The notes below the pieces were generated by a model that was given only the letters and a program-made list of their open reading frames with translations, was not told where the DNA came from and ran no database searches. The position numbers and the translations under genes were made by a program. DNA of 13,094 nt from the NCBI RefSeq assembly GCF_949298305.1, contig NZ_CASFWU010000114.1, forward strand, positions 1 to 13,094, in the 5' to 3' direction. The DNA is from an uncultured Bacteroides sp. GTDB lineage: Bacteria > Bacteroidota > Bacteroidia > Bacteroidales > Bacteroidaceae. Shown here in pieces: positions 1-5,791 of this stretch. How positions within the stretch are numbered: position 1 is the first letter of the stretch; each line of letters begins with the position of its first letter.

Positions 1-36
1 GAAATACGCAAACAAGTGGAAGCCTATTCCCGTTAA
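1..36 (+). CDS. C-terminal end of an upstream gene, possibly adenylate kinase (partial)
   Basis: Frame 1 is open from the first base and reads EIRKQVEAYSR before a TAA at 34-36, 30 bases before the obgE start. The basic, helix-like tail and tight spacing suggest the last codons of a co-transcribed gene. In Bacteroides, adk commonly precedes obgE and its protein ends in a similar helix, so adk is the best guess. Eleven residues cannot establish this; the identity rests on remembered gene order. Confidence 0.45.
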   Translation, partial: EIRKQVEAYSR

Positions 37-66
37 TCAAACAATAACCATCAATAACAAGACTAT

Positions 67-1251
67 ATGGCAGAATCGAACTTTGTAGACTACGTGAAGA
101 TATATTGCCGCTCGGGCAAGGGCGGAAGAGGCTCCACACACATGCGGCGCGCCAAGTACGTGCCCAACGGCGGACCCGACGGCGGCGACGGCGGACGCGG
201 CGGACACGTCATCCTGCGCGGCAACCGCAACTACTGGACATTGCTCCACCTGCGCTACAACCGCCACGTGCTGGCCGGACACGGCGAGTCGGGCTCCAAG
301 AACCGCAGCTTCGGCAAGGACGGCGAGGACAAGGTGATTGAGGTGCCCTGCGGCACGGTGGTGTACAACGCCGAGACGGGCGAATACGTCTGCGACGTCA
401 CCGAGCACGGACAGGAAGTGGTGCTGCTGAAGGGCGGACGCGGCGGACTGGGCAACTGGCACTTCCGCACCCCCACCCGCCAGGCCCCGCGCTTTGCGCA
501 GCCGGGCGAACCGATGCAGGAGATGACCGTCATCATGGAGTTGAAGCTGCTGGCCGACGTCGGCCTGGTCGGCTTCCCCAACGCGGGCAAGTCCACCCTG
601 CTCTCGGCCCTCTCCTCGGCCAAGCCCAAGATTGCCAACTACCCCTTCACCACGCTGGAGCCCAACCTGGGCATCGTGCCCTACCGCGAGGGCAAGTCGT
701 TCGTCATGGCGGACATACCCGGCATCATCGAGGGCGCCAGTGCGGGCAAGGGGCTGGGACTGCGTTTCCTGCGACACATCGAGCGCAACTCGCTGCTGCT
801 CTTCATGGTGCCTGCCGACAGCGACGACATCCGCCGCGAATACGAGATACTGCTCAACGAACTGAAGACGTTCAACCCCGAGATGCTGGACAAGCAGCGC
901 GTGCTGGCCATCACCAAGTGTGACATGCTGGACCAGGAGCTGATGGACGAAATAGAGCCTACCCTGCCCCAAGGCATCCCCCACGTGTTCATCTCGGCCA
1001 TATCGGGCCTGGGCCTCAGCGTGCTGAAGGACATCCTCTGGGAAGAGCTGAACAAGGAGAGCAACAAGATTGAGGGCAAGATTGAGAGCATCGCCCACCG
1101 CGCCAAGCCCATCAGCTACCTGAAGGAAGAGCTGCAGGAGGAAGGCGAGGACGAAGACCTCAGCGTGGAATACGACGACGAGGAAGAGGAATCGCTGGAA
1201 GACCTGGAATGGGAATACGGCGAGGAAGACTGGGAGGAGGAACAGAAGTAA
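67..1251 (+). CDS. obgE: Obg-family GTPase (ribosome assembly / stringent response)
   Basis: Large-subunit assembly GTPase of the Obg/CgtA family, 394 aa. The glycine-rich Obg fold covers about residues 3-160 (GGRGS, GGPDGGDGGRGG and GGRGGLGN turns). The G domain follows, with P-loop GFPNAGKS at 169-176, switch-I threonines in NYPFTT (191-196), switch-II DIPG at 216-219, TKCD (G4) at 283-286 and SAISG (G5) at 310-314. From about residue 356 the protein ends in a strongly acidic, disordered-looking Glu/Asp tail in place of the OCT domain of some Gram-positive Obg proteins; acidic tails are known in this family. The ATG at 67 gives the standard N-terminus (NFVDYVKIYCRSGKGG). It follows the upstream stop by 30 bases, so it is probably in an operon with it. 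The product is cytoplasmic and expected to associate with 50S particles. Confidence 0.97.
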   Translation: MAESNFVDYVKIYCRSGKGGRGSTHMRRAKYVPNGGPDGGDGGRGGHVILRGNRNYWTLLHLRYNRHVLAGHGESGSKNRSFGKDGEDKVIEVPCGTVVYNAETGEYVCDVTEHGQEVVLLKGGRGGLGNWHFRTPTRQAPRFAQPGEPMQEMTVIMELKLLADVGLVGFPNAGKSTLLSALSSAKPKIANYPFTTLEPNLGIVPYREGKSFVMADIPGIIEGASAGKGLGLRFLRHIERNSLLLFMVPADSDDIRREYEILLNELKTFNPEMLDKQRVLAITKCDMLDQELMDEIEPTLPQGIPHVFISAISGLGLSVLKDILWEELNKESNKIEGKIESIAHRAKPISYLKEELQEEGEDEDLSVEYDDEEEESLEDLEWEYGEEDWEEEQK

Positions 1252-1266
1252 CACCAACGGCACACA

Positions 1267-1375
1267 AGATGACACAGACTGAGCAGACAGCCACCGGTTT
1301 CTTCAGCATAAGGGCAGACCACCCGTTAGTAAGGAAAGAAGAAACCGGTGGTCATCCGTTTCATCTGTGTCATCT
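1267..1375. repeat. Two nested inverted repeats between obgE and pgeF
   Basis: Two perfect arm pairs are nested in the 148-base gap. The outer pair is AGATGACACAGA at 1267-1278 with its reverse complement at 1364-1375. The inner pair is CCACCGGTTTCTT at 1291-1303 with its reverse complement at 1339-1351. The right side is built of repeated TCATCTGTG-like words. Transcribed, this could form a long interrupted stem-loop downstream of obgE. It lacks a terminal T-run, so it is not a standard intrinsic terminator. The ATCTGTG word recurs in the inverted repeat after purC. Confidence 0.75.
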
Positions 1376-1399
1376 GCGTGCCATACCGTCACCAAGCCT

Positions 1400-2200
1400 A
1401 TGAACACCGACCCCATCATCCGCTACACCGCCCTGCCGCCCGAAGTCACCGCCTTCAGCACCACCCGCCACGGCGGCGTCAGCACCGGCAGTTATGCCTC
1501 GCTGAACTGCACGCCCTACACGGGCGACGAAGCCGACAACGTCCGCCGCAACCAGGAATGGCTCGTGCAGGCCCTGCCCCACCGCCCGCAGGAACTCGTC
1601 ATCCCCTGGCAGACACACGGCACGCAGGCACTCGTCATCGACGACAGCTACCTGCAGGCCGACGGGCCGACGCGCCACGAACGCCTGCAGGGTATCGACG
1701 CCCTCATCACCCGCCTGCCGCGCGTCTGCCTCTGCATCTCGACGGCAGACTGCATACCTGTCCTATTATACGACGCACGCCGTCGCGCCGCAGCCGCCGT
1801 CCATGCCGGCTGGCGCGGCACGGTGAACCGCATTGCCCGGCAGACGCTGGAACGGATGCAGGCCCTCTACGGCACGCGGGGCGAAGACGTATGGGCCGTC
1901 ATCGGTCCCGGCATCTCACTCGCCGCTTTCGAGGTAGGCGAAGAGGTGTACGAAGCCTTCCGCACGGCCGGCTTCCGCATGGACTACATCGCCAGCTGGC
2001 ACAACGACACCCACAAGCACCACATCGACCTGCCCGCTGCCAATGTGCTGCAACTGCTGGACTTCGGCGTGCCCGACCGTCAGATTACGCAGTGCGGCAT
2101 CTGCACCTATACCCGCCACACCGACTTCTTCTCCGCCCGCCGGCTGGGCATACGGTCGGGCAGGATGCTGACGGGAATCATGATGAAAAGTGACGAGTGA
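1400..2200 (+). CDS. pgeF: Polyphenol-oxidase/laccase-domain protein, YfiH (PgeF) family
   Basis: 266 aa, a full-length YfiH/DUF152 protein. The family's three zinc ligands are visible: His73 in QTHG, Cys118 in TADCIPV and His135 in VHAGWRGT. The VIGPGIS loop (168-173) and the C-terminal CGICTYTRHTDFFSARR segment (232-248) are also typical. Family members act as purine nucleoside phosphorylase/adenosine deaminase in vitro. E. coli PgeF is described as a peptidoglycan editing factor that keeps L-Ser out of the stem peptide. Which role applies here is not shown by the sequence. I chose the ATG at 1400; an in-frame GTG at 1367 adds 11 residues but lies inside the inverted repeat and gives a non-family extension. 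The stop codon at 2198-2200 is itself inside the next repeat element. Cytoplasmic. Confidence 0.93.
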   Translation: MNTDPIIRYTALPPEVTAFSTTRHGGVSTGSYASLNCTPYTGDEADNVRRNQEWLVQALPHRPQELVIPWQTHGTQALVIDDSYLQADGPTRHERLQGIDALITRLPRVCLCISTADCIPVLLYDARRRAAAAVHAGWRGTVNRIARQTLERMQALYGTRGEDVWAVIGPGISLAAFEVGEEVYEAFRTAGFRMDYIASWHNDTHKHHIDLPAANVLQLLDFGVPDRQITQCGICTYTRHTDFFSARRLGIRSGRMLTGIMMKSDE

Positions 2201-2256
2201 CAAGCTACGAGCTACAAATCTCGTCACTCGTAGCTTGTAGCTCGTAGCTTGTAGCT
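2189..2256. repeat. Compound hairpin and tandem repeat overlapping the pgeF stop
   Basis: An 18-bp perfect arm at 2200-2217 (ACAAGCTACGAGCTACAA) pairs with 2235-2252. The right half is also a perfect 14-bp tandem duplication, CGTAGCTTGTAGCT, at 2229-2242 and 2243-2256. A competing pair, AGTGACGAG (2189-2197) with CTCGTCACT (2220-2228), uses part of the same left arm. RNA from this region could therefore fold in at least two mutually exclusive ways. The element begins within the last pgeF codons and ends 27 bases before the next start. It may act as an mRNA-stabilising or attenuating structure, or be a dispersed intergenic repeat; no T-run follows it. Confidence 0.75.
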
Positions 2257-2283
2257 GATTATAAACTAAAAAACTTAAGCTCC

Positions 2284-2952
2284 ATGTTCAACCTCACCGT
2301 ATCCGAAGAACTGAAATCGCGCTGCCCCGAATACCGCGGGGCAGCAGTCTATGCCGAAGTGACCAACACGCCTTTCTGCGAAGGACTTTGGCTGGAAATC
2401 AATGCCTTTACCCAAGAACTGCGTGCTGCCGACAGCACGGACAGCATCAAGCTGCAACCCGCCATTGCCGCCACCCGCGAGGCGTACAAGCGTTGCGGCA
2501 AGGACCCCAGCCGCTACCGTCCCTCGGCCGAAGCCCTGCGCCGGCGCCTGCTACGCGGACTGGAACTTTACCGGATTGACACGCTGGTAGACCTCATCAA
2601 CCTCGTCTCCCTGCGCACGGGTTACAGCATCGGAGGCTTCGATGCCGACAAGATACAGGGCACCGACCTCTGCTTGGGCATCGGGCGTGCCGACGAGCCT
2701 TTCGAGGGCATCGGCCGCGGCATGCTCAACATCGAAGGCCTGCCCGTCTATCGCGACGCCGCAGGAGGCATCGGCACCCCCACCAGCGACCACGAACGGA
2801 CAAAGATGGACCTCGGCACCCGCCACATCCTGGCCATCATCAACGGCTACGACGGCGATGCGGCCCGCCTGCAACAAGCTGCCGAGATGACGCAAGAACT
2901 GCTGAGGAAATATGTCTCGTCAGACGGAGGCACCGTCCACCTGTTCGGATAA
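2284..2952 (+). CDS. B3/B4 tRNA-binding-domain protein (PheT editing-domain homologue)
   Basis: 222 aa, matching the stand-alone B3/B4 domain family (COG3382), related to the editing module of the phenylalanyl-tRNA synthetase beta chain. The typical signature KRCGKDPSRYRPSAEAL lies at 69-85. It is followed by LVDLINLVSLRTGYSIGGFD (101-120), with the conserved Asn and the SIGG turn, and by a C-terminal region with GTPTSDHERT (164-173) and a TRHILAIINGYDG segment (179-191). There is no synthetase catalytic domain, signal peptide or membrane segment. By homology it may bind or deacylate mischarged tRNA, but substrate and activity are unproven for most free-standing members. The ATG at 2284 is the first start in frame and leaves 83 bases after pgeF. 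It could be read from the upstream unit, because I see no clear promoter of its own. Confidence 0.85.
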   Translation: MFNLTVSEELKSRCPEYRGAAVYAEVTNTPFCEGLWLEINAFTQELRAADSTDSIKLQPAIAATREAYKRCGKDPSRYRPSAEALRRRLLRGLELYRIDTLVDLINLVSLRTGYSIGGFDADKIQGTDLCLGIGRADEPFEGIGRGMLNIEGLPVYRDAAGGIGTPTSDHERTKMDLGTRHILAIINGYDGDAARLQQAAEMTQELLRKYVSSDGGTVHLFG

Positions 2953-3008
2953 CGGAGGCTTCCGCTCAAAAAGTCAGGCAAAACAGAAGAAGTGTCCAAA
3001 CCTTTCAC

Positions 3009-3016
3009 TAACTTTG
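3009..3016 (+). promoter_or_regulatory. Bacteroides-type -7 box (TAACTTTG) for phoH
   Basis: TAACTTTG matches the Bacteroidetes -7 consensus TAnnTTTG exactly and lies 38 bases before the phoH ATG, giving a predicted transcript start near 3022-3024. No convincing TTTG-type -33 box is seen 19 bases upstream. This probably drives phoH, the GIY-YIG gene and purC as one unit. Confidence 0.6.
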
Positions 3017-3054
3017 CACTGAAAAGAGTTACAAGCTGATAACCTGATTAAAGA

Positions 3055-4032
3055 ATGATAGAGAAACTGATTGTCCTCGAAGATATAGACCCCGTCATCT
3101 TTTACGGCGTGAACAACGCCAACATGCAGTTGATTAAAGCCCTGCATCCGAAGCTGCGCATCGTGGCGCGCGGCAATGTCATCAAGGTGCTGGGCGACGA
3201 AGAAGAGATGTGCGCCTTCGAGGAGAACATCGTCAAGCTGGAGAAATATTGTGCCGAATACAACTCGCTGAAGGAGGAGGCCATCATCGACATCATCAAG
3301 GGAAATGCCCCGCAAGCCGAGAAGAACGGCAACGTCATCGTGTTCAGCGTGACGGGCAAGCCCATCATCCCCCGCAGCGAAAACCAGCTGAAACTGGTGG
3401 AAGCGTTCCAGAAGAACGACATGGTATTTGCCATCGGTCCCGCCGGCTCGGGCAAGACCTACACCGCCATCGCACTGGCCGTGCGTGCCTTGAAGAACAA
3501 GGAAATCAAGAAAATCATCCTCAGCCGCCCCGCCGTGGAAGCAGGCGAGAAACTCGGCTTCCTGCCCGGCGACATGAAGGACAAGATAGACCCCTACCTG
3601 CAACCGCTCTACGACGCCCTGCAGGACATGATACCCGCCGCCAAGCTGAAGGAGTACATGGAGCTGAACATCATCCAGATTGCCCCGCTGGCCTTCATGC
3701 GCGGACGGACGCTGAACGACGCCGTCGTCATTCTGGACGAAGCGCAGAACACCACCTCGGCACAAATCAAGATGTTCCTCACCCGCATGGGCATGAACAC
3801 GAAGATGATTGTCACGGGCGACATGACGCAGATAGACCTCCCCTCCTCGCAGACCTCCGGCCTCGTACAGGCGCTGAAGATACTGAAAGGGGTGAAGGGC
3901 ATCAGCTTTATCGAGCTGAACAAGAAAGATATTGTGCGGCACAAGTTGGTAACACAGATTGTAGAGGCGTACGAGAAGTTTGAAAAAGAGCAGAAAGCGG
4001 AAAAAGAGAAAAGGAAGGAGGAAAAAATATGA
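3055..4032 (+). CDS. PhoH-family P-loop ATPase (PhoL-like)
   Basis: 325 aa, full-length PhoH/PhoL ATPase related to the helicase-like N-terminal half of superfamily 1 proteins. Residues 1-100 form the usual N-terminal region with a KH-like IVARGNVIKVLGDE segment (36-49). Walker A is GPAGSGKT at 128-135. It is followed by the family signature SRPAVEAGEKLGFLPGD (157-173), Walker B VVILDEAQN at 224-232, TRMGMNTKMIVTGDMTQIDL at 243-262, and GISFIELNKKDIVRH near 282-296. The last ~20 residues are almost all Lys and Glu, probably a charged helix or tail. Related proteins are linked to RNA metabolism and 16S rRNA maturation alongside YbeY, but the role here is inferred. The stop TGA overlaps the next ATG as ATGA at 4029-4032, so the downstream AT-rich gene is translationally coupled. 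Cytoplasmic. Confidence 0.95.
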   Translation: MIEKLIVLEDIDPVIFYGVNNANMQLIKALHPKLRIVARGNVIKVLGDEEEMCAFEENIVKLEKYCAEYNSLKEEAIIDIIKGNAPQAEKNGNVIVFSVTGKPIIPRSENQLKLVEAFQKNDMVFAIGPAGSGKTYTAIALAVRALKNKEIKKIILSRPAVEAGEKLGFLPGDMKDKIDPYLQPLYDALQDMIPAAKLKEYMELNIIQIAPLAFMRGRTLNDAVVILDEAQNTTSAQIKMFLTRMGMNTKMIVTGDMTQIDLPSSQTSGLVQALKILKGVKGISFIELNKKDIVRHKLVTQIVEAYEKFEKEQKAEKEKRKEEKI

Positions 4033-4469
4033 AACGGTGCTTTTCTTTTCTAAAAAATTATTTAGCTACTAACAGACTACAATATATCAAAGGGCCTTTG
4101 TCTATTTTTGAACAAGACAATGATGATATCGATCAAATAGATAATTTCCCTGCAATTTATTTTTTTGTTAGTAGGAAACAACATTTTATTTTACCAACAG
4201 GAACTTCTCCCATAATTTATATTGGTAAATCTGATAAACTAAGAACAAGATTATTACAACATATTAATCATTATCATAATGATGATCCTAAAAACTATTG
4301 GTCTTACAGCCGATATAATTATATGCGAATGGAGGGAGGAACAGAGCTATATTATTTGCGAATTCAAGGAAAAGAAAATTCCAAAGCATTGGAAAGTAAA
4401 GTTTTAGAAAATTATTATGATAAATATAAAGCATTGCCTGTTGGAAATGGAGCTTTCTCTTATAGATAA
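4029..4469 (+). CDS. Small GIY-YIG-like nuclease-domain protein, AT-rich, coupled to phoH
   Basis: 146 aa. A GIY-YIG fold is suggested by IYFF at 43-46 (Ala42 replaces the usual first Gly), YIGKS at 64-68, LRTRLLQH at 71-78 with Arg74 in the catalytic arginine position, and LESKVLENYY at 121-130 with Glu122 as the probable metal-binding glutamate. A late GN pair at 139-140 resembles the conserved Asn. The stretch between the GIY and YIG strands (~19 residues) is longer than usual. No second domain is present, so the target is unknown; cleavage of DNA is family-based inference. Base composition is far more AT-rich than the flanking genes, and A/T-ending codons dominate, which indicates transfer. 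Its ATG overlaps the phoH stop (ATGA), and purC follows after 23 bases. It thus sits inside a housekeeping operon with no promoter of its own visible. It could also be a catalytically weak homing or phage-derived fragment. Confidence 0.78.
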   Translation: MKRCFSFLKNYLATNRLQYIKGPLSIFEQDNDDIDQIDNFPAIYFFVSRKQHFILPTGTSPIIYIGKSDKLRTRLLQHINHYHNDDPKNYWSYSRYNYMRMEGGTELYYLRIQGKENSKALESKVLENYYDKYKALPVGNGAFSYR

Positions 4470-4492
4470 CTATGTATTAAAATGATATAATT

Positions 4493-5437
4493 ATGAAACA
4501 AGCGTTAACTAAAACTGATTACAACTTTCCGGGACAAAAGAGCGTGTATCACGGAAAAGTACGCGACGTGTACAACATCAACGGCGAGAAGCTCGTCATG
4601 GTAGCAACCGACCGTATCTCGGCCTTCGACGTCATCCTGCCCAAAGGCATCCCCTTCAAGGGACAGATGCTGAACCAGATTGCCGCCAAGTTCCTCGATG
4701 CCACGACCGACATCTGCCCCAACTGGAAACTGGCTACGCCCGACCCGATGGTGACCGTCGGCGTCATGTGCGAAGGCTTCCCCGTAGAAATGATTGTGCG
4801 CGGCTACCTCTGCGGCTCGGCCTGGCGTGCCTACAAGAGCGGTGTGCGCGAAATCTGCGGCGTGCGTCTGCCCGAAGGCATGAAGGAAAACCAGAAGTTC
4901 CCCGAACCCATCATCACCCCGACCACCAAGGCCGAAATCGGCGAACACGATGCCGACATCTCCAAGGAAGAAATCCTGGCCAAGGGCCTGGCTACGCCTG
5001 AAGAATATGCCCTGCTGGAGAAGTACACACTGGCCCTCTTCCAACGCGGCACGGAGATTGCCGCCGAACGCGGCCTCATCCTCGTGGACACCAAGTACGA
5101 GTTCGGCAAGCACAACGGCCAAATCTACCTGATGGACGAAATCCACACGCCCGACTCCAGCCGCTACTTCTACAGCGAAGGATACGAAGAACGCTTTGCC
5201 AAAGGCGAACCGCAGAAGCAGCTCTCCAAGGAGTTTGTACGCGAATGGCTGATGGACAACGGCTTCCAGGGCAAGGAAGGCCAGCAGGTGCCTGAGATGA
5301 CCGACGAAATCGTGACTTCCATCAGCGAACGCTACATCGAGCTGTACGAGCACATCACCGGCGAGAAGTTTGTACGCGAAGCTACGGAAGACGCGAAGCT
5401 ACGGAAGACATCGCCGCCCGCATCGAGAAGAACGTAA
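4493..5437 (+). CDS. purC: SAICAR synthase (PurC) with frameshifted C-terminus
   Basis: Phosphoribosylaminoimidazole-succinocarboxamide synthase, which joins CAIR and aspartate using ATP in purine synthesis. The usual motifs are present: GKVRDVY (21-27), VATDRISAFDVILPKGIPFK (37-56), RGYLCGSAWRAYKSG (103-117), TPTTKAEIGEHDADIS (142-157), ILVDTKYEFG (196-205) and MDEIHTPDSSRY (214-225). After Glu299-Asp300 the frame departs from the family because of a 17-bp tandem duplication (5374-5407). As written, the protein ends AKLRKTSPPASRRT with stop 5435-5437 (314 aa). Removing one copy restores EDIAARIEKNVTEYLSK with stop 5455-5457 (315 aa), the expected ending. All catalytic motifs precede the shift, so the altered protein may still work. 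The start ATG lies 23 bases after the GIY-YIG gene without a clear ribosome-binding site, as is usual here. Confidence 0.95.
   Translation: MKQALTKTDYNFPGQKSVYHGKVRDVYNINGEKLVMVATDRISAFDVILPKGIPFKGQMLNQIAAKFLDATTDICPNWKLATPDPMVTVGVMCEGFPVEMIVRGYLCGSAWRAYKSGVREICGVRLPEGMKENQKFPEPIITPTTKAEIGEHDADISKEEILAKGLATPEEYALLEKYTLALFQRGTEIAAERGLILVDTKYEFGKHNGQIYLMDEIHTPDSSRYFYSEGYEERFAKGEPQKQLSKEFVREWLMDNGFQGKEGQQVPEMTDEIVTSISERYIELYEHITGEKFVREATEDAKLRKTSPPASRRT
5374..5407 (+). repeat. 17-bp perfect tandem duplication inside purC 3' end
   Basis: ACGCGAAGCTACGGAAG occurs at 5374-5390 and again at 5391-5407 with no mismatch and no spacer. Because 17 is not a multiple of three, the second copy shifts the purC frame. 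The expected ending continues in the +2 frame to 5457. Each copy also contains GAAG twice, which could favour strand slippage. Confidence 0.95.
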
Positions 5438-5486
5438 CAGAATACCTGAGCAAGTAAGCGCCAGACTTCTGTCGGCACACCGATAA

Positions 5487-5564
5487 CACAGATTGGGACA
5501 GATTTTCACAGATTTATACTAAGCATTAGTAAAACATCATCTGTGATTATCTGTCCCAATCTGT
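5487..5564. repeat. Large inverted repeat of 10-bp words downstream of purC
   Basis: The left arm consists of three 10-bp units starting at 5487, 5497 and 5507, each with the word (C/G)ACAGATT. The right arm mirrors this with ATCTGTG/ATCTGTC/AATCTGT words. The 16-bp pair 5488-5503 / 5549-5564 is perfect and CACAGAT (5507-5513) pairs with ATCTGTG (5539-5545). A small ACTAA-GCA-TTAGT hairpin (5518-5530) lies in the loop. It lies between the convergent ends of purC and hipT, so it could act as a bidirectional transcription barrier or mRNA end. No T-run is present, so it is not a textbook terminator. Confidence 0.8.
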
Positions 5565-5634
5565 TTGGGGCGTATCCTTCATTTCGGAAGGAAGCCCGTA
5601 AAAAATATATTTTTCATCCTCATTATCAGCGCTT
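5565..5634. other. Short AT-rich spacer, no gene seen
   Basis: This stretch lies between the inverted repeat and the 22-bp array and includes an A/T run near 5600-5613. With the two repeats it fills the 5458-5791 gap between purC and hipT. I see no coding signal in the gap: reading frames that cross it are antisense extensions of hipT. Confidence 0.6.
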
Positions 5635-5722
5635 AGGCCGTGCAAGCACCGCTCGCGGGCCATGCAAGCATCCACCACGGGCCGTGCAAGCATCCACCGC
5701 GGGCCGTGCAAGCGTCCATCCG
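5635..5722. repeat. Four-unit 22-bp tandem array downstream of hipT
   Basis: Four contiguous 22-bp units start at 5635, 5657, 5679 and 5701. Units 2 and 3 differ at only two positions; units 1 and 4 are more diverged, mainly in the second half. The first half of each is GGGCCGTGCAAGC-like. There is no spacer between units, so it is not a CRISPR array. It lies 69 bases beyond the hipT stop. The function is unknown; the period is close to two helical turns. Confidence 0.85.
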
Positions 5723-5791
5723 ACAAGGGACAAACACCTCTTTCAATCTCTCCGCAGGAGCCCCGAGGCACATGCTTATTCCAACAGCCAT

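Noticed and set aside
37..1275. Long minus-strand open frame opposite obgE
   Set aside because: It is a low-complexity shadow (Val, Leu, Ala, His) of obgE; no family features.
1367..1399. Earlier GTG start for pgeF
   Set aside because: It would add 11 residues within an inverted repeat; the ATG at 1400 gives the expected N-terminus.
1348..2193. Alternative plus-strand frame overlapping pgeF
   Set aside because: Dominated by Arg, Pro and His in a shifted frame; pgeF zinc ligands and signature are in the other frame.
2953..2964. CGGA-GGCT-TCCG hairpin after the B3/B4 gene
   Set aside because: The 4-bp stem is too short and lacks a T-run to be called a terminator.
5635..5722. CRISPR array
   Set aside because: Units follow each other with no spacers, and no cas genes are present; same for 11699-11832.
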